From assembly GCF_900104045.1 (NCBI RefSeq), contig NZ_FNIN01000003.1, positions 150,146 through 214,145 on the forward strand: a DNA stretch of 64,000 bases, written 5' to 3'. Under the pieces are notes generated by a model. It searched no databases and had not been told where the DNA came from. It was given only the letters and a program-made list of their open reading frames with translations. This DNA is from Desulfonauticus submarinus. GTDB lineage: Bacteria; Desulfobacterota; Desulfovibrionia; Desulfovibrionales; Desulfonatronovibrionaceae. Positions 1-9,775 of the stretch are shown here, one piece after another (positions within the stretch are counted from its first letter, which is position 1; every line of letters starts with the position of its first letter). A program made the translations under genes and the position numbers.

Positions 1-37
1 ATCCTCCTAAACAATATTTATTGCAAAAATCAAAATT

Positions 38-355
38 TTAGTTCACTTCACTAATAATCCAATCTAAAAAAGGTTTAGCACCATCTTCTATAGGTAAAAA
101 AATAATGCACGGACACTCATAAGAGTGCATACTGCAAACCTTTTCTACTATTTTTTGCTTTAAGTTCCTCTTACTCTTGACTATTAAAATAGTCTCTTCA
201 GATTTATCTATTTCTCCTTTCCACCAAAATAAAGAATAAACTTTAGGATAAATATTAGCACAAGCAATTAATTTATCTAAAAGTAATTCTTTAGCAATTT
301 GTTTTGCCTCTTCTATATTGGGTGTAGTAATATACCCTAAAATGCACTCTGTCAT
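38..355 (-). CDS. cutA: Divalent-cation tolerance protein CutA
   Basis: CutA family protein, a small trimeric ferredoxin-fold protein historically linked to copper/divalent cation tolerance; its cellular role is still unsettled. At 105 residues it has the normal family length. Visible family marks are the LIACANIYP stretch near residue 30, the aromatic FWWKGEI segment near 43-49 and the HSYECP motif near residue 77, which is the most conserved part of CutA. The start is supported by a GAGAGG ribosome site about 8 nt upstream on the minus strand. It lies downstream of the AddB-like nuclease gene with about 115 bp between them, so co-transcription is possible but not shown. Confidence 0.93.
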   Translation of the reverse strand: MTECILGYITTPNIEEAKQIAKELLLDKLIACANIYPKVYSLFWWKGEIDKSEETILIVKSKRNLKQKIVEKVCSMHSYECPCIIFLPIEDGAKPFLDWIISEVN

Positions 356-470
356 GTTTTCAACCTCTCAAAAAAAGATAAGCTGAGAGTAAATATTTCC
401 TTTTTACCTGTAAAGAGAAAAGAAAACTTATTTAATGATTTTGAACAACCTATCTTAACTTAACTAAAAA

Positions 471-3206
471 TTATCGACCGACAGGACAAAGATAAAAATA
501 ACTGCAAAACAAACAATTTCTAGAATCCATAGTTGGTGAAAACTCCTCACTCTCTAACATATGTTCTATAACTATATCTATATATCTTGACAGCCGTGAT
601 TCAAACTCTATTTGTTTTGGATACTCATTTAATTTAAAAAAAGATCTTTCTTTTATCTCAAAATTAGATAATAAAACATAATTAGAAAAAATAGGATATT
701 CGTTATAATTATTCGCTATTAAATATATATAAATAGGCAGTTGAAAATCAAATTTCTTTTCTTGTAAAAAAGAAAAGTTTATTTCTTTATTTTCCAAAAA
801 TAAATTTTTGTTAAACTTAATGTTTCCAGTTTTATAATCAAGAACATATAGGTCATCATCTCTTCTTTCCAACCTATCTACTTTACCAATTAACATTATT
901 TTTTTATTTAAAACATTACTTTTAAAAGAAAACTGAAATTCTTTTTCTAAGTCCAAAATTTTTATTTTGCTATTTTTACTCAACTTTTCTAACCATATTA
1001 AATAATTAGATATCCTAGATAAAATAGTCTTTTTAATAAAAAAGGTCCTCTGTTGTTCAATATTTTGAAAAAAAGAATCATTTTCTAAAACATTATTTAT
1101 AGACTCTTTTAATTTATTTAAATCAAATTTAAAATCAAAACCCTCTCTTTCTTTGTAAGGTAAAAAATATGAAAAGAGTATTTGATGAACAACTTTACCT
1201 ATTTCTAAAGATTCTGAAATTTGCGAAGTTAAAACTCCTAAAATATAACGAAAATAAAAACTAAGAGGACAACGTAGATAATGGTTTAGAAGTGTAGCTG
1301 AAACATTTTGAGCAAGAAGATTATAAATCTTTTCTTTATCTTCTTTCTTTTTTTTAATTCCAGAAAATAAATTTAAATCAAAATTTTTTAACTTAATATC
1401 CAAAATTTTTATCTCAGGTTTTTTATTATTTTTTTCTTCCTGCCATATAGCCTCTTCTATATATCTAGATGGCATACTCTTTGTTTCATAAGAAGTAGTA
1501 GAAAAATTTTCAGTATAAAGAAAATAAACTTTTTTACATGAACTTACCAATCTCTTAAAATGATAATTTTGCAAAACTTCATGATGCTCTTTTGAAGGCA
1601 GACCTATTGCTTTCCTTATTTCCTCAGGAAATAAAGGATTCTGTTGCTTAAAAGATGGCAAACTCCCTTCCTGAGCCCCCAAAACATACAATTTTTTAAA
1701 ACTTAAAAGTCTACTTTCTAAAAGACCCAAAACTTGCAATCCTTTTAAAGGCTCACCTTTTAAAGTTAAAAAAATACTATTTAGCCATTCTAAAATAAAA
1801 TCCACAGCCTCATTTACTAAAAGTTTTTGTTCTCCCAAAATACTTTTAGAAATTTTTACCAGTATCTCTTTTTCCCAAAGTTTATAACACCGCTTAAAAA
1901 AAGAAAATTCTTCTGGTATATGTTTAACTATATCGAAAACACTTAAAAGAATTTTATTCCAAACCAATACTATTTGGTTCAGGTTTATTTTTTTCTGTTC
2001 TGCTAATTTAAGTACTGGCTCTAAAAAATTGCGTTCAAGATTTAAATAAAATTCAAAGTGTTCCTTTAGTATGATTTTTCCTCTTATAAATTCTAAATCT
2101 ATATACTCTCTAGGAACTTGTGTGATAATTTTTTTTAAATACAACGCAGATTCAACATTAATAGCCTTTATATATCCATGAGTTAATAAAGCCTCTATAT
2201 CTTGAACTCTTATCGCATTTCCTTGCACATATTTAACAACTTCTCCTAAAAAAAGAAGAAAAGAAAAAAAAGAAGTCCAACTTAATGAATACCCCATAGT
2301 AAAATTTACATTCTCATTAGGTAAAACAGATAACAAAGGAAGTAATAAATTAGAATCTGCTACTAGAATAGCCTCATTATCTGGATTTTTAGATAATTCT
2401 AAACATTTTGGAAGTTTATTTAATATGGTATGAAAATCAGGTCCCACCCAAAATTCATAGTCAGGAGAATCTTTTGAAACATCTTTAGAAATGATTTTAG
2501 GATTAATACCTAAAAAAGAAAACTCTCTTTTTAAAATAGAATGAATGTTACTTCCTTCTGTTTCCCAAAAACTTACTGCATCATGTTCAACTATAAGATG
2601 TTTAAAAATATGTCTTTCTGCTTTTGTTAAAGCAAAAAAACCTGCTAAAATAATTTTAAAATTCTTTAAATTTTTTTTTAATAAATCAAGATTTTCACTT
2701 ATTAATCTAAACCTCATGCCAAGAGTATTTTTTAAACGTTTATCTAAACACTTCTTGATATCTCTATATATATTGGAAAAATTTTTTAAAAAACAATTAA
2801 CTGTTTCTTGTCCTTCAAAAAAAAATTGTATATTTTCAGGAAAAACTAATTCTTGTTCTACTTCTTCAAACAAATCATATAAAAATCTCATCCAAGCAAA
2901 AGATAAATTTAAATTTTCATATTTTCTTAAAACTTCTGCACAAATACCTATAAACTCATAACAATCAATTAAACGATAAGGTAAAATTTGTATAGATTGC
3001 TCATTAATAAAGTCTTCTATAGAATAAATCCTTGGCAATAAAAACTCTTTTTGTTGCAGTTTTCCTAAATAATAACGCAGAAACAAACCAGCACGCCTAG
3101 ATGGCAAAACTACACATATATCTTGCAAATCAGATAACTTAATCAAATAATTGGCTAACTGAAGCAAGAAAGTTTGTTCAGAAGGGACAATATAATGTTC
3201 TGCCAT
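471..3206 (-). CDS. AddB-like PD-(D/E)XK nuclease with Fe-S cysteines
   Basis: Large (911 aa) protein resembling the AddB/RexB subunit of the AddAB recombinational-repair helicase-nuclease. The N-terminus has a degenerate helicase-like motif (LPSRRAGLFLR near residue 35). The C-terminal quarter carries the nuclease core: GKVDRL followed by YVLDYKTG (the D and the K of the PD-D/EXK site) near residues 790-810. Four cysteines typical of the AddB iron-sulfur staple are present: one in HYLRCPLSF before the nuclease core and a C-x2-C-x5-C at residues 898, 901 and 907. An AddA/RexA helicase partner would be expected beside it, but neither neighbour is one. It could instead be a stand-alone AddB-like nuclease; the family assignment is firm, the exact role inferred. 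Confidence 0.8.
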   Translation of the reverse strand: MAEHYIVPSEQTFLLQLANYLIKLSDLQDICVVLPSRRAGLFLRYYLGKLQQKEFLLPRIYSIEDFINEQSIQILPYRLIDCYEFIGICAEVLRKYENLNLSFAWMRFLYDLFEEVEQELVFPENIQFFFEGQETVNCFLKNFSNIYRDIKKCLDKRLKNTLGMRFRLISENLDLLKKNLKNFKIILAGFFALTKAERHIFKHLIVEHDAVSFWETEGSNIHSILKREFSFLGINPKIISKDVSKDSPDYEFWVGPDFHTILNKLPKCLELSKNPDNEAILVADSNLLLPLLSVLPNENVNFTMGYSLSWTSFFSFLLFLGEVVKYVQGNAIRVQDIEALLTHGYIKAINVESALYLKKIITQVPREYIDLEFIRGKIILKEHFEFYLNLERNFLEPVLKLAEQKKINLNQIVLVWNKILLSVFDIVKHIPEEFSFFKRCYKLWEKEILVKISKSILGEQKLLVNEAVDFILEWLNSIFLTLKGEPLKGLQVLGLLESRLLSFKKLYVLGAQEGSLPSFKQQNPLFPEEIRKAIGLPSKEHHEVLQNYHFKRLVSSCKKVYFLYTENFSTTSYETKSMPSRYIEEAIWQEEKNNKKPEIKILDIKLKNFDLNLFSGIKKKKEDKEKIYNLLAQNVSATLLNHYLRCPLSFYFRYILGVLTSQISESLEIGKVVHQILFSYFLPYKEREGFDFKFDLNKLKESINNVLENDSFFQNIEQQRTFFIKKTILSRISNYLIWLEKLSKNSKIKILDLEKEFQFSFKSNVLNKKIMLIGKVDRLERRDDDLYVLDYKTGNIKFNKNLFLENKEINFSFLQEKKFDFQLPIYIYLIANNYNEYPIFSNYVLLSNFEIKERSFFKLNEYPKQIEFESRLSRYIDIVIEHMLESEEFSPTMDSRNCLFCSYFYLCPVGR

Positions 3207-3317
3207 AATTTATACCTTGAAATTTATTTTTGATAATTTATTTTTAAAACAAAGCATAACAAATATCAAAAATAATTTCTCATTTAAAGCAGTATCTTAA
3301 TTATCTATAAAAAAATC

Positions 3318-3346
3318 TTGACAAAAGTCTAAAAATCATTAAGTTT
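3318..3346 (+). promoter_or_regulatory. Probable promoter for tRNA-fMet
   Basis: A perfect -35 hexamer TTGACA lies at 3318-3323. The matching -10 region around 3339-3346 is weak (CATTAAGTTT), so only the -35 is convincing. The tRNA starts about 16 nt later, a sensible distance. Confidence 0.5.
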
Positions 3347-3361
3347 TCTCTTCTCGATTGA

Positions 3362-3438
<77 letters not shown>

Positions 3439-3551
3439 ACACTTTTTTACCTATCTTTAAAAATATCTTTTCTTGCCTAAAATTAAGCCTCTTGCTAACT
3501 ATCTAAAAAACTCCCCAATCTAGTGAAATTGAGAAAAGGATAAAATCTTTT

Positions 3552-4652
3552 ATGTCTCAACAAAAACCTTGTATAGCTCTTTACCTTCCTCGTTTCAGTA
3601 TCTATGGCGGAGTTGAGCGTTTTGCTTACAATTTGGCAGCTTATCTAAATAAAAATAATTTTAAGGTTATTTTTATTTGTGCCCGTAAAGAGATATCCCC
3701 TCCCCCAAACGTTAAAATTATTTGTACAGGTAGGCCTCCTCTTTCCAAAATAGGTAAAATGAGTTGGTATGCTTTTTTTGCCCAAAAAATAAAAAACCAA
3801 ATCCATGCAGATATTCATTTTAGTTTAGGTAAAACTTTATCTCAGGATATTGTTAGGGTTGGAGGAGGACCTCTCAAAATATTTTGGGAATTGAGTCAAA
3901 AAGCCTACCCTGGCTTTGAAAAAAAAATTAAAATACTTCGACGTAAACTCTCTCCTGCCAATCAACTAACTTTTTGGTTAGAAAAAAAACAGTTTACTCA
4001 AGCTAAAAAAATTATTTGCGTCTCTGATCATGTAAAAGAATGGCTTCTTAAAGCCTATCCACACATTCCCTTAAATAAAATCACAGTTATCTATAATCTC
4101 CCAGATCTAAACAAATTTTATCCTCAACCCATGCGAAAAACTACTTTTAGAAAAAAGTACAACCTACCCTTAAATAAAAAAATTATTCTAACGGTTGCTA
4201 CTAACTTTAAATTAAAGGGAATAGAATATTTAATAAAAAGTTTAAAATATCTACCGACCAATTACTGTTTAGCTGTAGCAGGTAAAAGAAATGCATCTAG
4301 TTATCTAAAACTTTCTAAAAAATTAAATCTAACCAAAAGGGTATTTTTCTTAGGACAAGTTAAAGAAATAGAATCTCTTTATCCTGCTTGTGACTTATTT
4401 GTTCTAAATTCTTTTTATGATGCGTGTTCTAATGCACTCTTAGAAGCCATGGCTTGTGGTCTTACTGCTATTTCTTCTATTTTTAATGGTAGTTCGGTCT
4501 TTTTAAATAGCAATAATTTAATAAATGACCCTGCTAACCCTCAACACATAGCGAATGTTATTCAAAATGCTTGTTTCATTCCCCTTAAAATTCCTTCTAA
4601 CTTAAATATAGGGCTAAAACCATACAAACAAATAATAGAAAGTCTATTATGA
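3552..4652 (+). CDS. GT4-family glycosyltransferase
   Basis: A 366-residue GT-B fold glycosyltransferase, probably acting at the inner membrane in LPS or another surface glycan. The N-terminal donor-independent half starts with YGGVERFAYNLAAYL, the usual GG-x-E glycine-rich motif of GT4 enzymes. The C-terminal half shows the nucleotide-sugar binding E-x7-E region in DACSNALLEAMACGL near residue 295. The sugar donor and acceptor cannot be told from sequence. Its stop codon overlaps the next start by 4 nt (ATGA), so it is translationally coupled to the UPF0280 gene. The preceding gene is the initiator tRNA, about 110 bp upstream. Confidence 0.85.
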   Translation: MSQQKPCIALYLPRFSIYGGVERFAYNLAAYLNKNNFKVIFICARKEISPPPNVKIICTGRPPLSKIGKMSWYAFFAQKIKNQIHADIHFSLGKTLSQDIVRVGGGPLKIFWELSQKAYPGFEKKIKILRRKLSPANQLTFWLEKKQFTQAKKIICVSDHVKEWLLKAYPHIPLNKITVIYNLPDLNKFYPQPMRKTTFRKKYNLPLNKKIILTVATNFKLKGIEYLIKSLKYLPTNYCLAVAGKRNASSYLKLSKKLNLTKRVFFLGQVKEIESLYPACDLFVLNSFYDACSNALLEAMACGLTAISSIFNGSSVFLNSNNLINDPANPQHIANVIQNACFIPLKIPSNLNIGLKPYKQIIESLL

Positions 4653-5386
4653 ACAGATACTTATCTCCAATTAGAAACTACCGAAAACATATTAAAACTA
4701 AAAACGAGTTATGTTTCCAAGTAATTTTAGAAGAAACAGACTTATTTATAGTAGCTGAAAAAAAATTAGAACTACCAATATTAGAGTATGTATCTTACTT
4801 AAGAAAACAAATAAAAACCTATATTGAACTGCACCCAGAATTTCTCACTTCTCTTATTCCATTACCTTTAGACTCCAAAGCCCCTCTAATTGTACAAAAT
4901 ATGCTTATTGCTGCTCAAAAATTTCAAGTAGGACCAATGGCTGCTGTAGCTGGAGCTATTGCCGAACAGGTAGCTACAAAATTCGTAGCCCACTCTCCCA
5001 ACCTTATTGTGGAAAACGGAGGAGATATTTACATCTATTCGCAAAAATCTAGAACAATTGGATTACTTGCCCACCCTAATCAAAATATTTCTCTTGGTCT
5101 TAAATTAGATGCTTCTCAATTTCCTTGTGCCCTTTGCACTTCTTCGGGCAAAATAGGTCATTCTCTTAATTTCGGACAAGGAGATATTGTAGTAGTTATG
5201 GCCAAATCAGGAGCAGATGCGGATGCTGCAGCAACAGCATTAAGCAATCTTCTAAAAACTAAAAAAGACATATCTCCCATTTTAAAAAAAGCACAAGAGT
5301 TATCTCCTCTTGGAGTAAAAGGTCTATTTCTCCAATTAGATGAAACAATTGGAGCTTGGGGAGAGCTAGAATTAATTACATTTTAA
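4649..5386 (+). CDS. UPF0280 family protein (ApbE-like fold)
   Basis: A 245-residue member of UPF0280, a family related to the FAD:protein FMN transferase ApbE but without a proven reaction. Visible motifs are the central GPMAAVAGAIAEQVA segment (about residues 91-105), VENGGDIYIY near residue 120 and ADADAAATALSN near residue 190, which mirrors the TADALSTAL metal-binding region of ApbE. There is no signal peptide or lipobox, so it should be cytoplasmic, unlike classical ApbE. It is coupled by an ATGA overlap to the preceding glycosyltransferase and converges on dnaA with only about 20 bp between them. Confidence 0.82.
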   Translation: MNRYLSPIRNYRKHIKTKNELCFQVILEETDLFIVAEKKLELPILEYVSYLRKQIKTYIELHPEFLTSLIPLPLDSKAPLIVQNMLIAAQKFQVGPMAAVAGAIAEQVATKFVAHSPNLIVENGGDIYIYSQKSRTIGLLAHPNQNISLGLKLDASQFPCALCTSSGKIGHSLNFGQGDIVVVMAKSGADADAAATALSNLLKTKKDISPILKKAQELSPLGVKGLFLQLDETIGAWGELELITF

Positions 5387-5409
5387 CTAATATAAAGAAT
5401 TCTCAATCC

Positions 5410-6753
5410 TTAAATGCTTGTGATTCTCTCCAATGTCTTTTCTATTTGCCTTCCCAAAGGAGTTTGTCTATTTAATTCTTGTTCTACTTTAGCAATACCT
5501 TTTAAGACAGTAGAATGTCTTCGATTAAATCGGCGACCAATTTCTTCTAAACTCAAGTCTGTATATTTCCTGGCCAAGTAATAAGCAGTATTTCTTGCCC
5601 AAACATAATTTTTCTTTCTACTTTTTGATAGCAATGCTTCTATGGGAAGGTCATAAATTCTGGCCACATTCTTTAATATATATTCCAGGTCTATCACTGT
5701 CTCTTTTTCTAATGCATAATGTTTTAGAACATCCCTTGCTAATTCTAAATTAATCCTTTCTTTTAATAATTTAGCTTTTAAAACTAAATTATTAATACAG
5801 CTTTCTAATTGTCTTATATCACTTTGCACTCTACTAGCTATATACTCTCCAACATCTTTTGGGATACTAACCTGCATCTTTTTAGATTTATGATCTATTA
5901 TTCTCAAAATTGTACCCATATCTGGTTTATTAATTACAGCCATAAATCCCTGACACAATCTAGAAACAAGCTGAGAGTCAACTCCATTTAATTCTTTTGG
6001 CAAAAACATACTAGAAAATACAACTTTCTTGCCCTGAGTTGTTAAAGACTTAATAGTGCATAAAAACTCATCTTGTAATTTTTCCTTATTTTGAAAAAAG
6101 TGAATATCTTCTATCAATAAAATATCTATCTGTTCTCTAAACCTTGCTTTAAATTGTTCAACCTGTCTCGCTTTAATAGCTAATACTAATTGAGAAGCAA
6201 ACTCCTCTGCAGTTAAATAAGCAACCTTTACTCTGCTCTTATTAGATTTTTTCAAAAGCTCCAGTCCCATTGACTGCACTAAGTGAGTTTTTCCCAATCC
6301 TGGAGACGAACATAAAAACAGCTGATCAGAAGAAATACATGATTGACAAAAAGTTCTTGCTGCTAAAAAAGCCAACTCATTACAAGGACCGACCACAAAA
6401 TCCTGAAATGAATAACGAAAAATACCCTTACCCTCTATTTTGGGTAAAATAGGTAAAGCCATCTCGCGCTCATCATGTTCACTCAAATCACTTAAAAAAG
6501 GAACTTTATGCTTTTTAGTCTTAGCTACTTTAATCTCTATAATTGGAGGTTCTCCTAAAACCTCAAAGGCAGCCTCTCGAATTGCATTAAACAACTTTTC
6601 TCTTACCCAAGAAGCCATAAAGTCATTACGAGCGGTTAAAGTAAGCTTAGAACCATCAATTTCTGCCTTTAAGGGTTTAATCCAAACCTTAAAAATCCCT
6701 TCTCCAAGACATTTTTCCAAAATATTTTGAATTCGTTGCCATGTGCTCATCAT
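5410..6753 (-). CDS. dnaA: Chromosomal replication initiator DnaA
   Basis: AAA+ ATPase that binds DnaA boxes at oriC and opens the duplex. All four domains are visible in 447 residues: an N-terminal DnaB-interaction domain (QRIQNILEKCLGEGIFKVWI), a short linker, an AAA+ core with Walker A GLGKTH and Walker B LLIEDIHFF, and a C-terminal helix-turn-helix with LSLEEIGRRFNRRHSTVLKG. The RRHSTV segment replaces the usual GGRDHSTV-type signature with a small variation. Two adjacent ATG codons open the frame and no strong ribosome site is seen. The gene stands alone: no dnaN, recF or gyrB beside it, so oriC is likely elsewhere or not conserved in position. Confidence 0.95.
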   Translation of the reverse strand: MMSTWQRIQNILEKCLGEGIFKVWIKPLKAEIDGSKLTLTARNDFMASWVREKLFNAIREAAFEVLGEPPIIEIKVAKTKKHKVPFLSDLSEHDEREMALPILPKIEGKGIFRYSFQDFVVGPCNELAFLAARTFCQSCISSDQLFLCSSPGLGKTHLVQSMGLELLKKSNKSRVKVAYLTAEEFASQLVLAIKARQVEQFKARFREQIDILLIEDIHFFQNKEKLQDEFLCTIKSLTTQGKKVVFSSMFLPKELNGVDSQLVSRLCQGFMAVINKPDMGTILRIIDHKSKKMQVSIPKDVGEYIASRVQSDIRQLESCINNLVLKAKLLKERINLELARDVLKHYALEKETVIDLEYILKNVARIYDLPIEALLSKSRKKNYVWARNTAYYLARKYTDLSLEEIGRRFNRRHSTVLKGIAKVEQELNRQTPLGRQIEKTLERITSI

Positions 6754-7122
6754 AGTTTCAAACTCTTAAAGAAAAGAATAAATAAACTCAACAAGGAATA
6801 CCTCGGAAATAACCCCTTTTTTGACTAAAGCAACTTTCAATATAACATATTGATTTATTTAGAAAAATTATAAACACCAGCCAATTTCTAAGCTATAATA
6901 CTCTTTTTCAACTTATCTCCTTTTCTCTAGTAAAGCCTTATAGAACTTCAATTGTCACCAAAGCATCAAAAAGTGTCGCCCAGACAAACTCTATTTTTCT
7001 TAAAATTTCTTCAAAATTCTTGTTTTTTCTTCTAGGCACATTAAAATTAATCTTTATCTTCAAATTAAGAAACAAAATTCTCTTCTTTTTTTGTTAAAGA
7101 CCATAAAATTCAACTGGTTGTT
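6754..7122. other. Intergenic region between dnaA and cheA
   Basis: About 370 AT-rich bases upstream of dnaA and downstream of cheA. It must hold the dnaA promoter, but no clean -35/-10 pair stands out. I looked for clustered TTATCCACA-type DnaA boxes and found only a lone two-mismatch candidate (TTATAAACA near 6870), so there is no support for an origin here. No RNA gene or convincing terminator hairpin was seen. Confidence 0.5.
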
Positions 7123-9765
7123 TTATTGAATAAAAGAATGCCCTTTTTGAGTTGCTAGTTGATAAATTTCATTGGGGTCTAAAATAAGAATCACATTGCC
7201 ATCTCCCATAATAGTTGCCCCAGAAATAGCTTGAACATCCCCCAAATATTCGCCTAAAGACTTAATAACTATTTCCTGTCGTTCTAATAAAACATCTACC
7301 ACTAATCCTAATTTTCTTTCTCCTACCTGCAAAATAACTACAGGCAACAGTTCTCTATTTTCCTCTATTTTAGGTAAATTTAGTAGGTCTGCTAAATAAA
7401 CTAACCCAAGTACTTCTCCTCTTAAAGTAATGGCCTTTCTTTTATTTATCTCACTTAAACTAGAAGCCAATATTTTGGTAGTTTCTGAAACAGCATCCAA
7501 AGGCAAAGCAAAAGTATCTCCTGAAACTTTTATCATAAGGGCATCAATAATGGCGAGGGTAAGGGGTAAAGTAATCACGAGTTTTGTGCCTTTATCTATC
7601 TCTGAAGAAACACTTACATTACCTTTTAACGCTCTTATATTATTTTTAACCACATCCATACCCACTCCCCGGCCAGAAATATCTGTCACTTTTTCAGCAG
7701 TAGAAAATCCAGGAAGAAAAATTAATTCTATAGCTTGCTGATCATCCATTGCTTCAGCTTCCTCATAAGTAATAAGTCCTTTTTCCAAAGCCTTTCGACG
7801 CATTTTCTCTGGATCAATCCCTCTACCATCATCTTCTACCTCAATCACTACAGAATTTCCTCTATGAGAGGCCCTTAACCAAACTTTACCTGGAATAGGC
7901 TTTCCCTTGGCCTTTCTTTCCTCTTCTGTTTCTAAACCATGATCCACAGCATTCCGTAAAATATGAACTAAAGGATCACCTATCAGCTCTATAACGCTCT
8001 TATCTAGTTCAGTATCTTCACCTTCAGTAATGAGTTCTACCGGCTTTTTGCTTTTTCTACTTAAGTCCCTAATTAAACGAGGAAAACGAGAAAATACTGA
8101 ACGCACAGGCACCATTCTCACTTGCATAATAGTATCTTGCAAAGCATCAGAAATCCGAGCCATTGCATCAACACTCTCATTAAGTTTTAAAACAATATCT
8201 TGAACATTTTGTGTTTCTTCTAATTCCTTTGTTATCTGAGCAAAACGATTCCTATTAATAATAAGCTCTCCTATTAAATTCATCAATTGATCTAATTTTG
8301 TATGCTCAACTCTAATTGTGCTTATAATTTCTTTTTTCTTTTTTACTATAGGCTTACTTTCTTTTTTATTGTTTTCTAATTTTTTTATTTTATTTTCCTT
8401 ATTCTCTAATTCATCTTTATTATGATCTTCTTCATTCTTGCTAGCAATAGAGGAAGTAGATATACTTTCTTTATCTTTTTGTTCCTTTGTTTTACTATAT
8501 TTCTCTCTTTCTCTATCTTTATGTTCACTTTTTTCTTTATATTTTATAATATTTTTTTCTACTATATCTCTAAGAATTCCCTGTTCTTGATGAAGCAAAT
8601 CTAACATTAAAGAAAAATCCACATTTTTATTTCTTGCATCATCAATAAGTTTAACAATACCTTTAGCATAATCACTAACTTCCTTAAACTCCATATAGGC
8701 AGAAGCATTTTGTATAGTCAAAAAAGATCTATACAATCCATCAACTAAATCTCTTTTTGATGGATCTTTTCTCAAATTATCTAATCCATATACAATATTG
8801 TCAAATTGTTGGTCTACTGTGCTTTTATATATTTCTAAATCTTCATCTTCATCCTTTCTAACCTCTATCTCTTGAGAAGCAGAGCTTATTCTTTTCTCTC
8901 TATTTATGTCTTTATCATCAGAATACGCAGCTAAACTTGTTAAAATTTCATCAATAGCAACTCTTTCTACCCAGCCAGAATCTCTATCTATACGCCCTAT
9001 TAAATCACTTATAACATCTACACTTCTTAATAAAATATCAATTAATTCTGAACTTATTTCTATTTCTTTATTCCTAGCTTTATTTAATAAAGTTTCAGCC
9101 GTATGAGCCAATTTATTTAATTCTTCATAACCAATGATACCACTATTACCTTTTAAATTATGAAAGGCTCTAAAAATATCATTGATTAGGTCCTCATCTT
9201 TAGGATCTTTTTCTAACTTTACAATATTATCATTAAGTTGAGATATAATTTCTTCTGCTTCTTCAATAAAATCTAGGAGATGTTCTGGACTAATGATTGT
9301 TAGTTTATACCCTTCTCCTTCTTTACTTACTATCTGAGTTTCAGAACTTGACTTTTTATCTTCTGCACATAACTCTCCTTGCATAACATTTTCAATTCTC
9401 TTTAAAATTGGTTCTATATCCACATCTCCTTCTTGTCCTTGCTCTTCTAAATTATCTAATAATAAACGTAATGTATCTGTAGTCTCTAAAATAATATCCA
9501 TTATCTCTGGAGTAACCTTCATCTTACCCTTACGCAATTCATCTAAAATATTCTCTCCTTTATGGGCAAGAGTATTGATCTTCTCTAGGCCTAAAAATCC
9601 TGAAGCTCCTTTTAAAGAATGCATAGGTCTAAAGATATCATCTAAAATAGATCGATCCTCTGGATTCTTCTCTAGATCTAAAAGTTTAGGTTCTATTGAA
9701 TCCAAATGATCTCTACCTTCAACTACAAATTCTGTATACACTTCAGGATCGAGAAATTCGGCCAT
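7123..9765 (-). CDS. cheA: Chemotaxis histidine kinase CheA with three Hpt-like domains
   Basis: Kinase that phosphorylates CheY and CheB in response to receptor signals, in the polar receptor array. At 880 residues it is longer than the usual 650-700. Two N-terminal Hpt domains carry the phospho-accepting histidine: MHSLKGASGF (His49) and FHNLKGNSGI (His202). A third Hpt-like segment at about 310-405 reads FLTIQNASAY, with Leu349 in the histidine place, so it cannot be phosphorylated there. A charged Lys/Glu-rich linker (about 415-480) follows, then dimerisation, an ATPase core with N box (HILRNAVDHG), G1 (EVEDDGRGID) and G2 (ISGRGVGMDVV), and a C-terminal CheW-like domain. It is the last gene of the chemotaxis operon, 10 nt after cheY. 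Confidence 0.95.
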   Translation of the reverse strand: MAEFLDPEVYTEFVVEGRDHLDSIEPKLLDLEKNPEDRSILDDIFRPMHSLKGASGFLGLEKINTLAHKGENILDELRKGKMKVTPEIMDIILETTDTLRLLLDNLEEQGQEGDVDIEPILKRIENVMQGELCAEDKKSSSETQIVSKEGEGYKLTIISPEHLLDFIEEAEEIISQLNDNIVKLEKDPKDEDLINDIFRAFHNLKGNSGIIGYEELNKLAHTAETLLNKARNKEIEISSELIDILLRSVDVISDLIGRIDRDSGWVERVAIDEILTSLAAYSDDKDINREKRISSASQEIEVRKDEDEDLEIYKSTVDQQFDNIVYGLDNLRKDPSKRDLVDGLYRSFLTIQNASAYMEFKEVSDYAKGIVKLIDDARNKNVDFSLMLDLLHQEQGILRDIVEKNIIKYKEKSEHKDREREKYSKTKEQKDKESISTSSIASKNEEDHNKDELENKENKIKKLENNKKESKPIVKKKKEIISTIRVEHTKLDQLMNLIGELIINRNRFAQITKELEETQNVQDIVLKLNESVDAMARISDALQDTIMQVRMVPVRSVFSRFPRLIRDLSRKSKKPVELITEGEDTELDKSVIELIGDPLVHILRNAVDHGLETEEERKAKGKPIPGKVWLRASHRGNSVVIEVEDDGRGIDPEKMRRKALEKGLITYEEAEAMDDQQAIELIFLPGFSTAEKVTDISGRGVGMDVVKNNIRALKGNVSVSSEIDKGTKLVITLPLTLAIIDALMIKVSGDTFALPLDAVSETTKILASSLSEINKRKAITLRGEVLGLVYLADLLNLPKIEENRELLPVVILQVGERKLGLVVDVLLERQEIVIKSLGEYLGDVQAISGATIMGDGNVILILDPNEIYQLATQKGHSFIQ

Positions 9766-9775
9766 ATTTTTCTCC

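Noticed and set aside
6940..7000. Imperfect GTCACC / GTCGCC direct repeats between dnaA and cheA
   Set aside because: Too short and imperfect; no insertion-sequence features around them.
6754..7122. Possible replication origin next to dnaA
   Set aside because: No cluster of DnaA boxes; only one weak two-mismatch site and no AT-rich repeat block beyond the general composition.
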